Part shown: one piece after another, positions 7,631 to 15,581 of the stretch | How the letters are laid out: each line of letters starts with the position of its first letter | Numbering within the stretch: position 1 is the stretch's first letter | From: JAOAIV01 sp038849555 | Lineage (GTDB): Archaea; Thermoproteota; Bathyarchaeia; Bathyarchaeales; Bathycorpusculaceae | Assembly: GCA_038849555.1 (NCBI GenBank) | Contig: JAWCMT010000021.1 | Span: 1 to 28,566 of the forward strand | DNA: 28,566 bases | Direction of reading: 5' to 3' | Position numbers and translations under genes: made by a program | Notes under the pieces: model-generated | Told to the model about the DNA's origin: nothing | Databases searched by the model: none | Seen by the model: the letters and a program-made list of their open reading frames with translations, nothing else

Positions 7631-8164
7631 ATGAAGTTACTCAAGGCAGTAGCGGCTACCTTAAGAAGCAAGCGATTTTGGCGCTGGGAAATAGGCGGCG
7701 CCGTCATTTACGCCATACCTGTCGCTATCCGTTTCGCCACAAAAAGCGTGGAGATACCAATTTTGAATTTTCCAGGCTTCTGGATTGACCATTACATTCC
7801 AGGCAATATGCTGGAGAAAATTCTAGTCAACGCGTTTTTCCCCGGAGGCGCAGGCGGTGTTGCCGGCGAACTGCTAGCAAGCAATTACAAGGGCACAGCA
7901 GTTCAAGGGAAAGCAAAGTATCTGTCTAGGCTTGGGGGCGCTCTGCTGCAGACAGCCGCTTGGTCCGCATTCCAGTATTGGGGGTATTCGCTTAATATTA
8001 TTGGTCCATGGGGTACAGGTGGCGGCTGGGGCAACATCTTTGAGCACTGGCTGGTTTTTCCATTCAACTTCACTTTGGCGGCGTTCTCAATATTTACGCC
8101 TGATGTTGTTTATTTTGTTAAGTCATGCTTTGTGAAACTTCGTAAGCTTTCACGCGAAAGTTAG
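7631..8164 (+). CDS. Hypothetical membrane protein (177 aa)
   Basis: Not recognised. The protein starts with a basic region (MKLLKAVAATLRSKRFWRWE), followed by several hydrophobic, aromatic- and Gly-rich stretches (GGAVIYAIPVAIRFA; a Gly-rich FFPGGAGGVAGEL; then long segments rich in Trp and Phe) and a basic C-terminus, suggesting three or four membrane passes. A TATA-like CTTTTAAATC at 7601-7610 lies about 26 bases before the ATG with no usable ribosome site, so the mRNA is probably leaderless. It stands alone, 95 bases after the second ECF gene and before the SRP RNA; an accessory role in transport would be guesswork. Confidence 0.7.
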   Translation: MKLLKAVAATLRSKRFWRWEIGGAVIYAIPVAIRFATKSVEIPILNFPGFWIDHYIPGNMLEKILVNAFFPGGAGGVAGELLASNYKGTAVQGKAKYLSRLGGALLQTAAWSAFQYWGYSLNIIGPWGTGGGWGNIFEHWLVFPFNFTLAAFSIFTPDVVYFVKSCFVKLRKLSRES

Positions 8165-8286
8165 CATAACACTTTTCTTCTGCAGTAATTCCTGTCGTTT
8201 TGATGCAGAGCAATAAATCCAAAAACGTTGCTAAAATTTCGGAGTAACTTGCCAGAAGACGCTTTGAACATGCTGACAGCGAGCAA

Positions 8287-8296
8287 AGTTTTATAG
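8287..8296 (+). promoter_or_regulatory. TATA box of the SRP RNA gene
   Basis: AGTTTTATAG lies about 26-28 bases before 8321, the first base of the inferred helix 1 strand, so promoter and RNA end agree independently. The 120 bases before it (8165-8286) hold nothing I can support. Confidence 0.55.
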
Positions 8297-8320
8297 TTTC
8301 GTGGCGGCTCTGTATTTCTT

Positions 8321-8640
8321 GGCGGTGGGTCTTAGGCGGGGGGGTAGGGGTCCCCTGCACCGTAAACCCTCTACATGACGGGCTGACAGCTGCGGCTGAG
8401 GCGTCAAAGGCCGCCTAGACCTTCCTTTCCGAAACAGTGACTATCCGTCCCTTGGGGCTGGCGGTCAATGAGCAGTTTCCGTAGGGAAGCTGACTTCGTT
8501 GTTCGCCAGGCGAACCTGGCTAGGCTCGGGAGAGAGCAACCTAAGTCTGGACGTTCAGCGCTCAAGGGGGTGCGGGTAAGAGCGTAGGGCTTGAGGGCGC
8601 TGGGCGGAGTCTAGGCGTCGAACCACAGTGGCCCACCGCT
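8321..8640 (+). ncRNA. Archaeal signal recognition particle RNA (7S RNA)
   Basis: The RNA scaffold of the signal recognition particle, which targets membrane and secreted proteins to the translocon. About 320 bases. The ends pair perfectly as helix 1: GGCGGTGGGTC (8321-8331) with GGCCCACCGCT (8630-8640), 11 pairs including two G-U. The 5' domain shows the archaeal G-run/CCCC motif (about 8337-8365). The S domain is diagnostic: CTC-GGGA-GAG (8525-8534), a GNRA tetraloop stem, followed by AGCA on the 3' side and CTAGG/CCTAAG beyond, which is helix 8, the SRP54 site. Helix 6 is probably within 8495-8520. A T-rich TCTTTT follows directly. The transcribed strand is fixed by the GGGA/AGCA order. 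Confidence 0.92.
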
Positions 8641-8721
8641 ACTCTTTTCTGCGCCATAAAACCGCAAAATTGAAAAACTCAAAAGGCAAAATAGACAAGA
8701 ACCACAAGAGGCACGGGCAAC

Positions 8722-8952
8722 ATGGTTAAACTAAACAAAACAGACCAACTTGTTATAAACGCCTTAAAAGAAGGCAAAGAATTAACCCTCCAAGAAATCG
8801 CAGACAAAATAGGCGAGTCACCAAAGAAGGTCTTCCGCTCGCTACGCAAACTATTCGAAAACGAAATAGTCGACACCAACGCAAGAAAATACAGATTATC
8901 AGGCAAGGACCCGCGTTCTATAGGCGAAGACGACGTAGATCTACCCGAATAA
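8722..8952 (+). CDS. Small winged-helix DNA-binding protein (76 aa)
   Basis: A single winged helix-turn-helix: TDQLVINALKEGKELTLQEIADKIGESPKKVFRSLRKLFENEIV, then a short wing (NARKYRLSG) and an acidic tail (GEDDVDLPE). Probably a transcription regulator or a DNA-binding accessory protein; the fold is seen from the sequence and the target is unknown. It starts 81 bases after the SRP RNA, with GAGG about a dozen bases before the ATG. A TATA-like element (CCATAAAACC, around 8655) lies in the gap, so it is probably transcribed separately from the RNA. Confidence 0.78.
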   Translation: MVKLNKTDQLVINALKEGKELTLQEIADKIGESPKKVFRSLRKLFENEIVDTNARKYRLSGKDPRSIGEDDVDLPE

Positions 8953-9196
8953 ATCCCACAAGTTTAAAGCACGCTTCGAGGTGCATGCTTAACTCGCCAA
9001 TCTTATAGCCTTTAAAATTTCTTTTCACATGAAATTTTGTTGCAGCTTGCCACATTATTATTTTTCATTTTTATCCATATAATTCGGTTTCTAAAAATAT
9101 TATGAGTGCAGATGGGTCTTTTAGACAAATTTTAAGTTCTACCTTAAATAATAGGTTTGTGGAAAAATAAGTAAATATATGAAGTGAGCACCTAAA

Positions 9197-10294
9197 ATGA
9201 AGCCTCGTGTAGGAAAATGTGCGTTGCTGCTTCTGTGTTTGCTTGCTTTTTCGAATAGCCAACTAACCTGTTTTATTGGGGTGGGTTTAGCATCCAATAA
9301 TGTTGACGCAGACAGTACTCCTAGGGCCTTTATAGCGAATGTGCTTCCGATAGATTTTTCTAAATATACGATAACACTTAAAAACCACGTGTATGATGGA
9401 GAAACTAATTTGTTCATTTACACGTTAGATTCGGATGTAAGCACACTTCGCGTAATTTGTCTTTATAGAAATAGCATCTTGCTTTCTTGCACCTTAAGTG
9501 CTGATAAGGGCCAACTCATAAGCGACAGGACATATGTCAACTTGGTTGATGCTGCAAAGAATATTCTTGAACGCTATCAGAGTTATACAAAGATTGACTC
9601 AGCAAACCTAATAGAAATGCTAAGCAATATTGATGCAACTCGCGATGTGAATATCTTATCAGGCAACATCAATTTCACTAAGTGCACTACAAAAGCCTAT
9701 GATATTGAAGTAACAACCTTTAGCTGGGCGTACACAGTTAATGGCGCGAAATATACGGAGCTAACAATCGAATTTCAGAATGGAATTTTCCATACACTTT
9801 ATGACACACGCAACATCTACACCATTGGCGACACAACTGTAAACATCACCGCTGAGCAAGCGCTTAATATCGCTATGAAATACAGTGAAACATATTCATA
9901 CAATTTAACCGACGGCACGCAGATAAGCGGTTTTAACATAACCAAAGACCAAAGCACAGCAAGACTAGTTGCTTACCCCGTAAACTCCACAGTGCTTAGA
10001 CCTTACTGGCACGTTGAACTGCTTTTGAATCAGACTTACCCAGGTAGCGTAGTTGGTCTAACAATTTTTATCTGGGCTAATTCAGGGGAAGTATTTCTCT
10101 GCAACCCCATTGCTTACGGCGGTAGCGCTGACAACAATTTAGCATCACCTCCGTCTTCCACAGAAAATACAACCGCGGTTTTAGCAGTAACAATTATTGT
10201 AGTAACCGCAATAATAGCAACGATATGCACATTGTTTATCAAGAAAAAGAAAACGTGGTACACCAGAAAAATTGAAGCCTCGAGCGGGCCTTGA
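9197..10294 (+). CDS. Hypothetical secreted, C-terminally anchored protein (365 aa)
   Basis: The N-terminus (MKPRVGKCALLLLCLLAFSNS) is a signal peptide. A single hydrophobic helix near the C-terminus (TAVLAVTIIVVTAIIATICTL, then KKKK) anchors the protein with a short basic cytoplasmic tail. The body has many N-x-S/T sites and two segments reminiscent of PepSY-type repeats (for example NITAEQALNIAMKYSETYS followed by a WHVELLLNQTYPG strand region), a weak resemblance only. An A/T box at about 9143-9153 fits its promoter. The last six codons and the stop lie inside the 3' end of tRNA-Thr encoded on the other strand. I do not recognise a function; cell-surface location is inferred. Confidence 0.7.
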   Translation: MKPRVGKCALLLLCLLAFSNSQLTCFIGVGLASNNVDADSTPRAFIANVLPIDFSKYTITLKNHVYDGETNLFIYTLDSDVSTLRVICLYRNSILLSCTLSADKGQLISDRTYVNLVDAAKNILERYQSYTKIDSANLIEMLSNIDATRDVNILSGNINFTKCTTKAYDIEVTTFSWAYTVNGAKYTELTIEFQNGIFHTLYDTRNIYTIGDTTVNITAEQALNIAMKYSETYSYNLTDGTQISGFNITKDQSTARLVAYPVNSTVLRPYWHVELLLNQTYPGSVVGLTIFIWANSGEVFLCNPIAYGGSADNNLASPPSSTENTTAVLAVTIIVVTAIIATICTLFIKKKKTWYTRKIEASSGP

Positions 10295-10349
10295 TCCCGC
10301 GACCTGCTGCTTACAAGGCAGCCGCTCTACCGGGCTGAGCTATCGAGGC
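10276..10349 (-). tRNA. tRNA-Thr (anticodon TGT)
   Basis: A full cloverleaf on the minus strand: acceptor GCCTCGA/TCGAGGC, D-arm GCTC/GAGC, anticodon arm GCTGC-CTTGTAA-GCAGC (anticodon TGT, reading ACA), variable loop AGGTC, T-arm GCGGG/CCCGC, discriminator T. CCA is not encoded. The T-loop is ATCAAGG, with A where T54 is usual. No intron is seen. The 3' end overlaps the tail of the convergent gene by 19 bases. A TATA-like TTTTTATTTG near 10384-10393 on the minus strand could drive it with a short processed leader. Confidence 0.93.
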
Positions 10350-10425
10350 GCTCGCTTGTGTATTAAGCATCTTGCACCTAACAAATAAAAACTTTCACCA
10401 GCTGTAGCCGCAGTTTGATATGGGT

Positions 10426-11241
10426 TTAACCGCTTTGTTTTGTTGCATCTTTGAGCTTGCGCGCAAACTTTTCCAGCGCTTCAACCATACTGTTGATGTC
10501 TGCCTTATGATTATTGATTATGTTGACGAAGGCGCTTCCCACGATTACGCCATCAGCCCCGCTTTGAATTAGCTGCGTTACATGTTCGGGTTTTGAAACG
10601 CCGAAGCCTACAGCCAATGGAACGCGGCCAGCTGTGTAGGGCAAGACGCGCTTTATCAATTGCACGGTTGAGTCTTCCAAGGCTTTGCGTGTGCCGGTCA
10701 CGCCGAAATGCGAAACAAGATACAGAAACCCAGACGTGTATTCGACAATCTTGCTTAAGCGTTCGTTTGAAGTGGATGGCGCCGCGAGAAAAATTGTGTC
10801 CACGCCGAAGCGCCTTGCCTCTTCGCGGTACTCTGTTGCCTCCTCGATAGGTAAGTCTGGGACAACAACGCCGTCGATGCCTGCGTTTTTTGCTAAGCAG
10901 AAGAAATTCTCTATTCCCATGCGGAAAACAGGATTGAAATACGTCAAAAGCACAATGGGCACGCCATGCATTTTTTTAATTTCCCCAGCCAGTTCCAACA
11001 CCATTTTAGGCGTGGTTCCCGCCTTCAAAGCACGCACAGTAGCCGCCTGAATCGTGGGGCCATCAGCTATGGGATCCGAGAATGGCACCCCAAGCTCGAG
11101 GACGTCAACGCCGCCTTTAATAAGCGCCTCCGCAATGGCAGGTGTAAAATGCGGTACGGGATCTCCTCCGGTCACATAGCCGATAAGTGCACCTGCTTTT
11201 TGTGCTTTCTGCTGCTGGAAAACCTTGTAGATGTCGCTCAT
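10426..11241 (-). CDS. trpA: Tryptophan synthase alpha subunit
   Basis: 271 residues, normal length. It splits indole-3-glycerol phosphate into indole, which is channelled to TrpB, and glyceraldehyde 3-phosphate. The TIM-barrel catalytic pair is present: E49 in VLELGVPFSDP and D60 in IADGPTIQ. The phosphate-binding region FGVSKPEHV is also intact. It is the last gene of the trp operon, overlapping the trpB stop by four bases (ATGA), so translation is probably coupled. About 75 bases separate its stop from tRNA-Thr on the same strand. Confidence 0.97.
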   Translation of the reverse strand: MSDIYKVFQQQKAQKAGALIGYVTGGDPVPHFTPAIAEALIKGGVDVLELGVPFSDPIADGPTIQAATVRALKAGTTPKMVLELAGEIKKMHGVPIVLLTYFNPVFRMGIENFFCLAKNAGIDGVVVPDLPIEEATEYREEARRFGVDTIFLAAPSTSNERLSKIVEYTSGFLYLVSHFGVTGTRKALEDSTVQLIKRVLPYTAGRVPLAVGFGVSKPEHVTQLIQSGADGVIVGSAFVNIINNHKADINSMVEALEKFARKLKDATKQSG

Positions 11242-12437
11242 ATTTTCACGCCCAGAAAATCAGCTGCAACTCCCACATCCTTGTCTCCACGTCCCGATAA
11301 CGTGACCACAATGGCATCTTCTCGCTTCATTTTTTGCGCCAGCTTCATGGCGAAGGCAAGCGCATGCGCCGACTCAAGCGCTGGGATTATGCCTTCCTCA
11401 CGCGATAGTGTGCAGAAGGCGTCCACCGCCTCCTTATCAGTTGCCGTAACGTACTCCGCTCTTCGTAGCGCTTTCAGAAATGAGTGCTCTGGGCCGACAC
11501 CCGGGTAATCCAAGCCTGCAGAGATGCTATGTGTGTTCTGTATTTGCCCATAGCTGTCTTGAAGCACATAGGTTAGCATGCCGTGAAAGACGCCCTCCGC
11601 GCCGGCGCCCAGCGACGCTGCATGCTTGCCCGAGTCTATTCCCTCGCCGGCGGCTTCAACACCATACAGCTTAACGTTGGCATCGTCTTCGAACGGGTAG
11701 AATGTGCCTATGGCGTTGCTGCCTCCGCCGACGCAGGCAACTAGCGCGTCAGGCAATCGTTTTTCTTTCTTTAGGAATTGTGTTTTCAACTCGTTGCCAA
11801 TGACGCTTTGGAAATCTCGGACAATCATGGGATAGGGATGTGGCCCTACAACTGAGCCTATGAGATAGTAAGTGCTTTCGACGTTGGTTGCCCAGTCTCT
11901 TAGCGCCTCATTTATGGCGTCCTTCAACGTTCTGGAGCCAGATTCAACAGGGTGCACTTCTGCGCCTAAAAGCTTCATCCTGAACACGTTAAGCCGCTGC
12001 CGCTGCATATCCTCGGCGCCCATGTAAACTTCTGCCTTCAACCCTAAAACTGCGCATGCGATGGCGGTGGCAACGCCGTGCTGCCCCGCGCCTGTCTCCG
12101 CTATTACCCGCTTTTTTCCCATCCTCTTAGCCAAAAGCGCCTGACCCAATGTGTTATTGATTTTGTGGGCGCCTCCATGCGCGAGATCTTCTCGTTTCAA
12201 GTAAATTTTGGCTCCGCCCAACTTCCGCGTCAGATTCTCCGCATAATACAACGGAGTTGGCCGTCCAGCGTACTCTGAGAGGTAGTAGGCTAGTTCTCTG
12301 CTGAAGCTTGGATCCTGCTTAGCCTTAGCGTAGGCTTCCTCCAGCTCCTTGATGGCTGCCATTAAAATTTCCGGGACAAAGCGGCCGCCGTATTTTCCAT
12401 ATTTTCCATCAATGGGATAACTACTTAGCTTCTTCAT
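11238..12437 (-). CDS. trpB: Tryptophan synthase beta subunit (TrpB1 type)
   Basis: 399 residues. A PLP enzyme joining indole to serine to make tryptophan. K92 in HKINNTLGQA forms the internal aldimine, ETGAGQH (114-120) and CVGGGSNAIG bind cofactor and substrate, and the N-terminal SSYPIDGKYGKYGGRFVPE is typical of the TrpA-partner (TrpB1) form. It overlaps trpA by four bases. Its first ~30 bases lie in sequence that is repeated beyond the N gap at 12479-12488, where a variant N-terminus (ATG AAG CTA AGT AGT TAC CCC) can be read. The exact first few codons and the spacing to trpF are therefore uncertain. Confidence 0.96.
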   Translation of the reverse strand: MKKLSSYPIDGKYGKYGGRFVPEILMAAIKELEEAYAKAKQDPSFSRELAYYLSEYAGRPTPLYYAENLTRKLGGAKIYLKREDLAHGGAHKINNTLGQALLAKRMGKKRVIAETGAGQHGVATAIACAVLGLKAEVYMGAEDMQRQRLNVFRMKLLGAEVHPVESGSRTLKDAINEALRDWATNVESTYYLIGSVVGPHPYPMIVRDFQSVIGNELKTQFLKKEKRLPDALVACVGGGSNAIGTFYPFEDDANVKLYGVEAAGEGIDSGKHAASLGAGAEGVFHGMLTYVLQDSYGQIQNTHSISAGLDYPGVGPEHSFLKALRRAEYVTATDKEAVDAFCTLSREEGIIPALESAHALAFAMKLAQKMKREDAIVVTLSGRGDKDVGVAADFLGVKI

Positions 12438-12478
12438 TTTTCAGCATCCCTTTTTTCGCGTTTTTAATGAACTCGCGT
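12411..12478. repeat. Left copy of near-duplicated sequence beside the assembly gap
   Basis: This 68-base segment (trpB 5' end plus the upstream junction) matches 12489-12552 with substitutions and small indels. On the minus strand each copy reads as the end of trpF followed by the start of trpB. It is most easily explained as overlapping contig ends from two strains rather than a real tandem repeat. Confidence 0.75.
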
Positions 12479-12488
12479 NNNNNNNNNN
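12479..12488. other. Assembly gap (ten Ns)
   Basis: Ten N characters between trpF and trpB. The length is a typical placeholder and says nothing about true distance. The flanks duplicate each other, so the gap is probably zero or negative in the genome. Confidence 0.97.
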
Positions 12489-12552
12489 AATGGGGTAACT
12501 ACTTAGCTTCATTTTTTAGCATCCTTTTTTTGCCTTTTTAACGAACTCGCTT
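12489..12552. repeat. Right copy of near-duplicated sequence beside the assembly gap
   Basis: The counterpart of 12411-12478. It contains the last codons of trpF (FVKKAKKGC, stop) and, read on, an alternative trpB start (MKLSSYP). The homopolymer between the two genes differs in length by one base between copies. In the left copy the trpF frame would therefore continue to a TAG inside trpB instead of stopping at TGC-TAA. Confidence 0.75.
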
Positions 12553-13163
12553 ATTTTTCGGTGATCCTTGATTCCCGGTTGCTGTTCTACGCCGCTGGAT
12601 ACATCCACAGCGTACGGCTCAACAACACGCACCGCTTCAGCAACGTTTTTGGGATTAAGTCCTCCCGCCAGAATTAACGGTTTCGGATAAATAGCCTGCT
12701 TTATCTGCTTGCTTAGCTCCCAGTTGTGAACTACGCCTGTTCCACCACACATGCCGTTAACGAAGGAATCGATTAGCACCGCATCAAATAGCTTCGCCAT
12801 TTTTACGGCATTGCTGACTGCGCCAGCGGAATGAGCATTGACGGCGCCTATCATGGTAATGTTTGGTAGTTTCAGCCGAATTGAGGCGGCGACATGACTG
12901 TTCTCGCAGTGAATCTGTATGGCATCTGGATTCAGTTTCTCATATGCTTCAAACTCGTTAAGGCTTCTTGGAACGGCAACTAAAACACTTTTTATGAAGG
13001 GCGGAACTTGCCGGAGGAGCCTTTCTGCTTCTGTTAGTGAGAGATTTCTTGGTGAATCGGCAACTCCCACTACGAAGCCAACTGCGTCAGCACCTGCGGC
13101 GGCGGCTGCGTCTAAGTCTTCTTTGCGGGTTATTCCACAAATTTTCACTTTGACATTGCTCAT
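12516..13163 (-). CDS. trpF: Phosphoribosylanthranilate isomerase
   Basis: 215 residues. Catalyses the Amadori rearrangement of phosphoribosylanthranilate to CdRP. The catalytic Cys is C9 in VKICGITRKEDL and the Asp is D132 in DAVLIDSFVNG; phosphate-binding loops LAGGLNPKNV and DVSSGVE are intact. It overlaps trpC by four bases (ATGA). Its C-terminus abuts the assembly gap: the sequence given ends ...KKAKKGC, but the other strain-like copy across the gap would end differently. Confidence 0.95.
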   Translation of the reverse strand: MSNVKVKICGITRKEDLDAAAAAGADAVGFVVGVADSPRNLSLTEAERLLRQVPPFIKSVLVAVPRSLNEFEAYEKLNPDAIQIHCENSHVAASIRLKLPNITMIGAVNAHSAGAVSNAVKMAKLFDAVLIDSFVNGMCGGTGVVHNWELSKQIKQAIYPKPLILAGGLNPKNVAEAVRVVEPYAVDVSSGVEQQPGIKDHRKISEFVKKAKKGC

Positions 13164-13939
13164 AAGGCTGACACGAACTCCCTAACTTTCTTTTCAATAT
13201 CCTCGGCAAACATGACTGCTGAGCCGATGAGGAAGGCGTGAGCGCCGTATGCATGCAGAAAACGCACATCAGCAGGTTTTTTAATCCCGCTTTCGCTTAC
13301 CACGGTTTTTCCCTCTGGGCTGTTGCGCTGCAAAATTTCCTTAGTCGTGTTCAAATCCACTTTTAATGTTGCCAAATCGCGATTATTAATCCCAACTAAA
13401 TCAGCTTGTGTTCTAACTGCAGAGCAAAATTCCTCTTCAGTATGCGCTTCCAGCAGAACCTCAAGACCTAACGCGTGCGCCCGCGTAATCATATCTTGAA
13501 TGCCGCACTCGCAGTAGCCTCTCTCAAAAAGCGCCTCTATTAGCAATACCGCGTCGGCGCCAAGTTTTGAGGCTGCATCCAGCTGCGATGGGCTGAGGAT
13601 TATATCTTTCATTAGAATTGGAAGTTTCGACGTTTTGCGTGCTGCGGCAAGTAATTGTAAGGCTCCTTTGAAATGTTTGGGCTCTGTTAGAATCGAAATG
13701 CCAACAGCGCCGCCTTTCTCTATGCCCCTTGTTATACTACGTACATCAATGTCTTTCCTAATTATTCCGGCAGAAGGGGACGCTGGTTTTATTTCTGCGA
13801 TAACTGGAGCATTTTTGGCCTCCAAAATTGCCTTTCCTAAGCTAATCTTAGAAATTGCCGCGGCTCCTGTTACGTTGTAGTAGCCGCTTTGAATTGTTTC
13901 TTTTGCGGTCTGTGCTAATATGTCGAGATAATCAGGCAT
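13160..13939 (-). CDS. trpC: Indole-3-glycerol phosphate synthase
   Basis: 259 residues. Closes the indole ring from CdRP with loss of CO2 and water. Active-site residues are visible: E49 and K51 in VIAEIKPASPS, K111 in ILMKDI, E135 in LLIEALF, the GINNRDL segment and VSESGI. It is a single-function enzyme, not fused to TrpF. It overlaps trpF by four bases and trpD by eight, inside the trp operon. Confidence 0.96.
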   Translation of the reverse strand: MPDYLDILAQTAKETIQSGYYNVTGAAAISKISLGKAILEAKNAPVIAEIKPASPSAGIIRKDIDVRSITRGIEKGGAVGISILTEPKHFKGALQLLAAARKTSKLPILMKDIILSPSQLDAASKLGADAVLLIEALFERGYCECGIQDMITRAHALGLEVLLEAHTEEEFCSAVRTQADLVGINNRDLATLKVDLNTTKEILQRNSPEGKTVVSESGIKKPADVRFLHAYGAHAFLIGSAVMFAEDIEKKVREFVSAL

Positions 13940-14993
13940 ATTTCTGCTCTAGCTCCTCAAGTTTTGATAAGCAGCCGCCAGATGCCTTGATTAAAGCTTT
14001 GAGCTTAGCATATGCCGCGCCGCTTTCAATTGATTTGTGCGCGGCTTCTATGGCGTAACCAAAGTCATCTGCTTTACCGCCCACAATAAGCGCAGCCGCA
14101 CTGTTGGCAAGCACCATCTCCATTTTTGGGTCATTAAAGGCGCAGTGCCCATTCAAGATTTTGAAGAGAAGTTCGGCGCTTTCTTCTGGCGTTGTTCCTT
14201 TTATGTCGTCTATTCGCGCTTTTTTGAGGCCTAAGTCTTTTGGCGTAATTTCCAATGTTGCCACATCTTTTTCTTTTAACCACGCAATAGCAGTTTTCCC
14301 CGTCGTAGATATTTCGTCAAGCCCATCTAGCCCATGAACCACCATAGCCTCTTCGCATCCAAGATTCTTCAAGGCATGAGCCAAGGGCAAGATTAATTGC
14401 GCATCGTAAACACCAAGCAGCTGCGCGTTAGCCGAAGCTGGATTGACCAAGGGGCCAAGAATGTTAAATACAGTGCGGATGCCTATCTCCTTTCTTGGCT
14501 CAACAGCATATTTCATAGCTGGGTGAAACACCGGCGCAAACATAAAGCCCACCCCAATTTTCTCAATAGCGTTTTGCACCGCATCCGGCGTCATGTTAAG
14601 GTTGAAACCAACTTTTTCCAGCACGTCAGCACTGCCGCTTTTGCTTGTTACTGAGCGATTGCCATGCTTTGCTATTGTAACGCCTGCACCAGCAGCAACA
14701 AACGCTGCAGTTGTGCTGACGTTGAAGGTTTTTATTTTGTCGCCGCCTGTTCCGCATGTGTCAACAAGCCTGCCGTTTACGTGTGGCTGAATCCGGCGGC
14801 AATGCTCCTTCATTACCGTGGCGAACGCTATTAACTCTTCAACAGTCTCCCCTTTCATACGCAGAGCTGTCAAGAACGCGGCTATTTGTGCGTTAGTAGC
14901 TTTTCCAGACATTATTTCCCTCATGACTTCTTGGGCTTCAGCCAAAGTTAAGTTCGTCTTCTCCACAAGGTTTTGTATGCCTTCTCGAATCAT
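13932..14993 (-). CDS. trpD: Anthranilate phosphoribosyltransferase
   Basis: 353 residues. Transfers phosphoribose from PRPP to anthranilate. The PRPP site GTGGD is at 81-85, the following NVST motif is intact, and KHGNRSVTSKSGSAD (109-123) is the anthranilate/metal region. The N-terminal helical domain (about 1-70) is complete. Six bases separate it from the trpG stop; GAGGCG just before ATG 14993 is the ribosome site, overlapping the trpG TGA. It is not fused to TrpG. Confidence 0.97.
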   Translation of the reverse strand: MIREGIQNLVEKTNLTLAEAQEVMREIMSGKATNAQIAAFLTALRMKGETVEELIAFATVMKEHCRRIQPHVNGRLVDTCGTGGDKIKTFNVSTTAAFVAAGAGVTIAKHGNRSVTSKSGSADVLEKVGFNLNMTPDAVQNAIEKIGVGFMFAPVFHPAMKYAVEPRKEIGIRTVFNILGPLVNPASANAQLLGVYDAQLILPLAHALKNLGCEEAMVVHGLDGLDEISTTGKTAIAWLKEKDVATLEITPKDLGLKKARIDDIKGTTPEESAELLFKILNGHCAFNDPKMEMVLANSAAALIVGGKADDFGYAIEAAHKSIESGAAYAKLKALIKASGGCLSKLEELEQKYA

Positions 14994-14999
14994 TTCGCC

Positions 15000-15581
15000 T
15001 CATCTGCCTTCCAAAAAATTTTTTATAATCAGTTTTCCATCCTCGCAGAGTATAGATTCAGGATGAAACTGCACGCCCTCAATTGGATATTCAACGTGGC
15101 GGATGCCCATGATTTCTCCATCGTCAACTGCGACGGCAGACACTTTGAGGCAATCGGGAATAGCTTTAGCATCGCCAGCCAGCGAGTGATAGCGTGTTGC
15201 CGTGAAAGGATTACTGACTCCCTTGAAAATGCCCTCGCCATCATGCTTAACAATGCTGGTTTTTCCATGCATCAGCCTTTTTGCAGAGACAATTCGTCCA
15301 CCGAAGGCGTGGATTATTCCTTGATGTCCTAGGCAAACGCCCAAAGTAGGGATTTCACGACTTAAGCGCTGCAGAATTGCTGTGCAAACGCCGAAGTACC
15401 GCGTGTCCGCAGGCGTACCAGGCCCAGGCGAGATTACTATTCTATCTGGCTGGAGCGTTTCTGCTTGCTTTAAGGTTATTTGATCATTTCTGTAAACGAG
15501 GACCTCTACGCCTAATTCGCCTATGTACTGGACAAGATTGTAAACGAAGGAATCATAGTTGTCGATAACCAGAACCTTCAA
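15000..15581 (-). CDS. trpG: Anthranilate synthase glutaminase component
   Basis: 193 residues, class I glutamine amidotransferase that supplies ammonia to TrpE. The catalytic triad is C83 (GVCLGHQ), H173 and E175 (FHPES), and the oxyanion region SPGPGTP is intact. The start codon is TTG at 15581, directly abutting the trpE TAA, with GGAGGT about a dozen bases upstream inside trpE, so translation is probably coupled. Size and sequence fit TrpG rather than PabA mainly because of the operon. Confidence 0.95.
   Translation of the reverse strand: MKVLVIDNYDSFVYNLVQYIGELGVEVLVYRNDQITLKQAETLQPDRIVISPGPGTPADTRYFGVCTAILQRLSREIPTLGVCLGHQGIIHAFGGRIVSAKRLMHGKTSIVKHDGEGIFKGVSNPFTATRYHSLAGDAKAIPDCLKVSAVAVDDGEIMGIRHVEYPIEGVQFHPESILCEDGKLIIKNFLEGR

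Noticed and set aside
8118..8360. An 80-residue minus-strand frame
   Set aside because: It is antisense to the SRP RNA 5' domain and its promoter; its Pro-rich start is just the complement of the RNA G-run.
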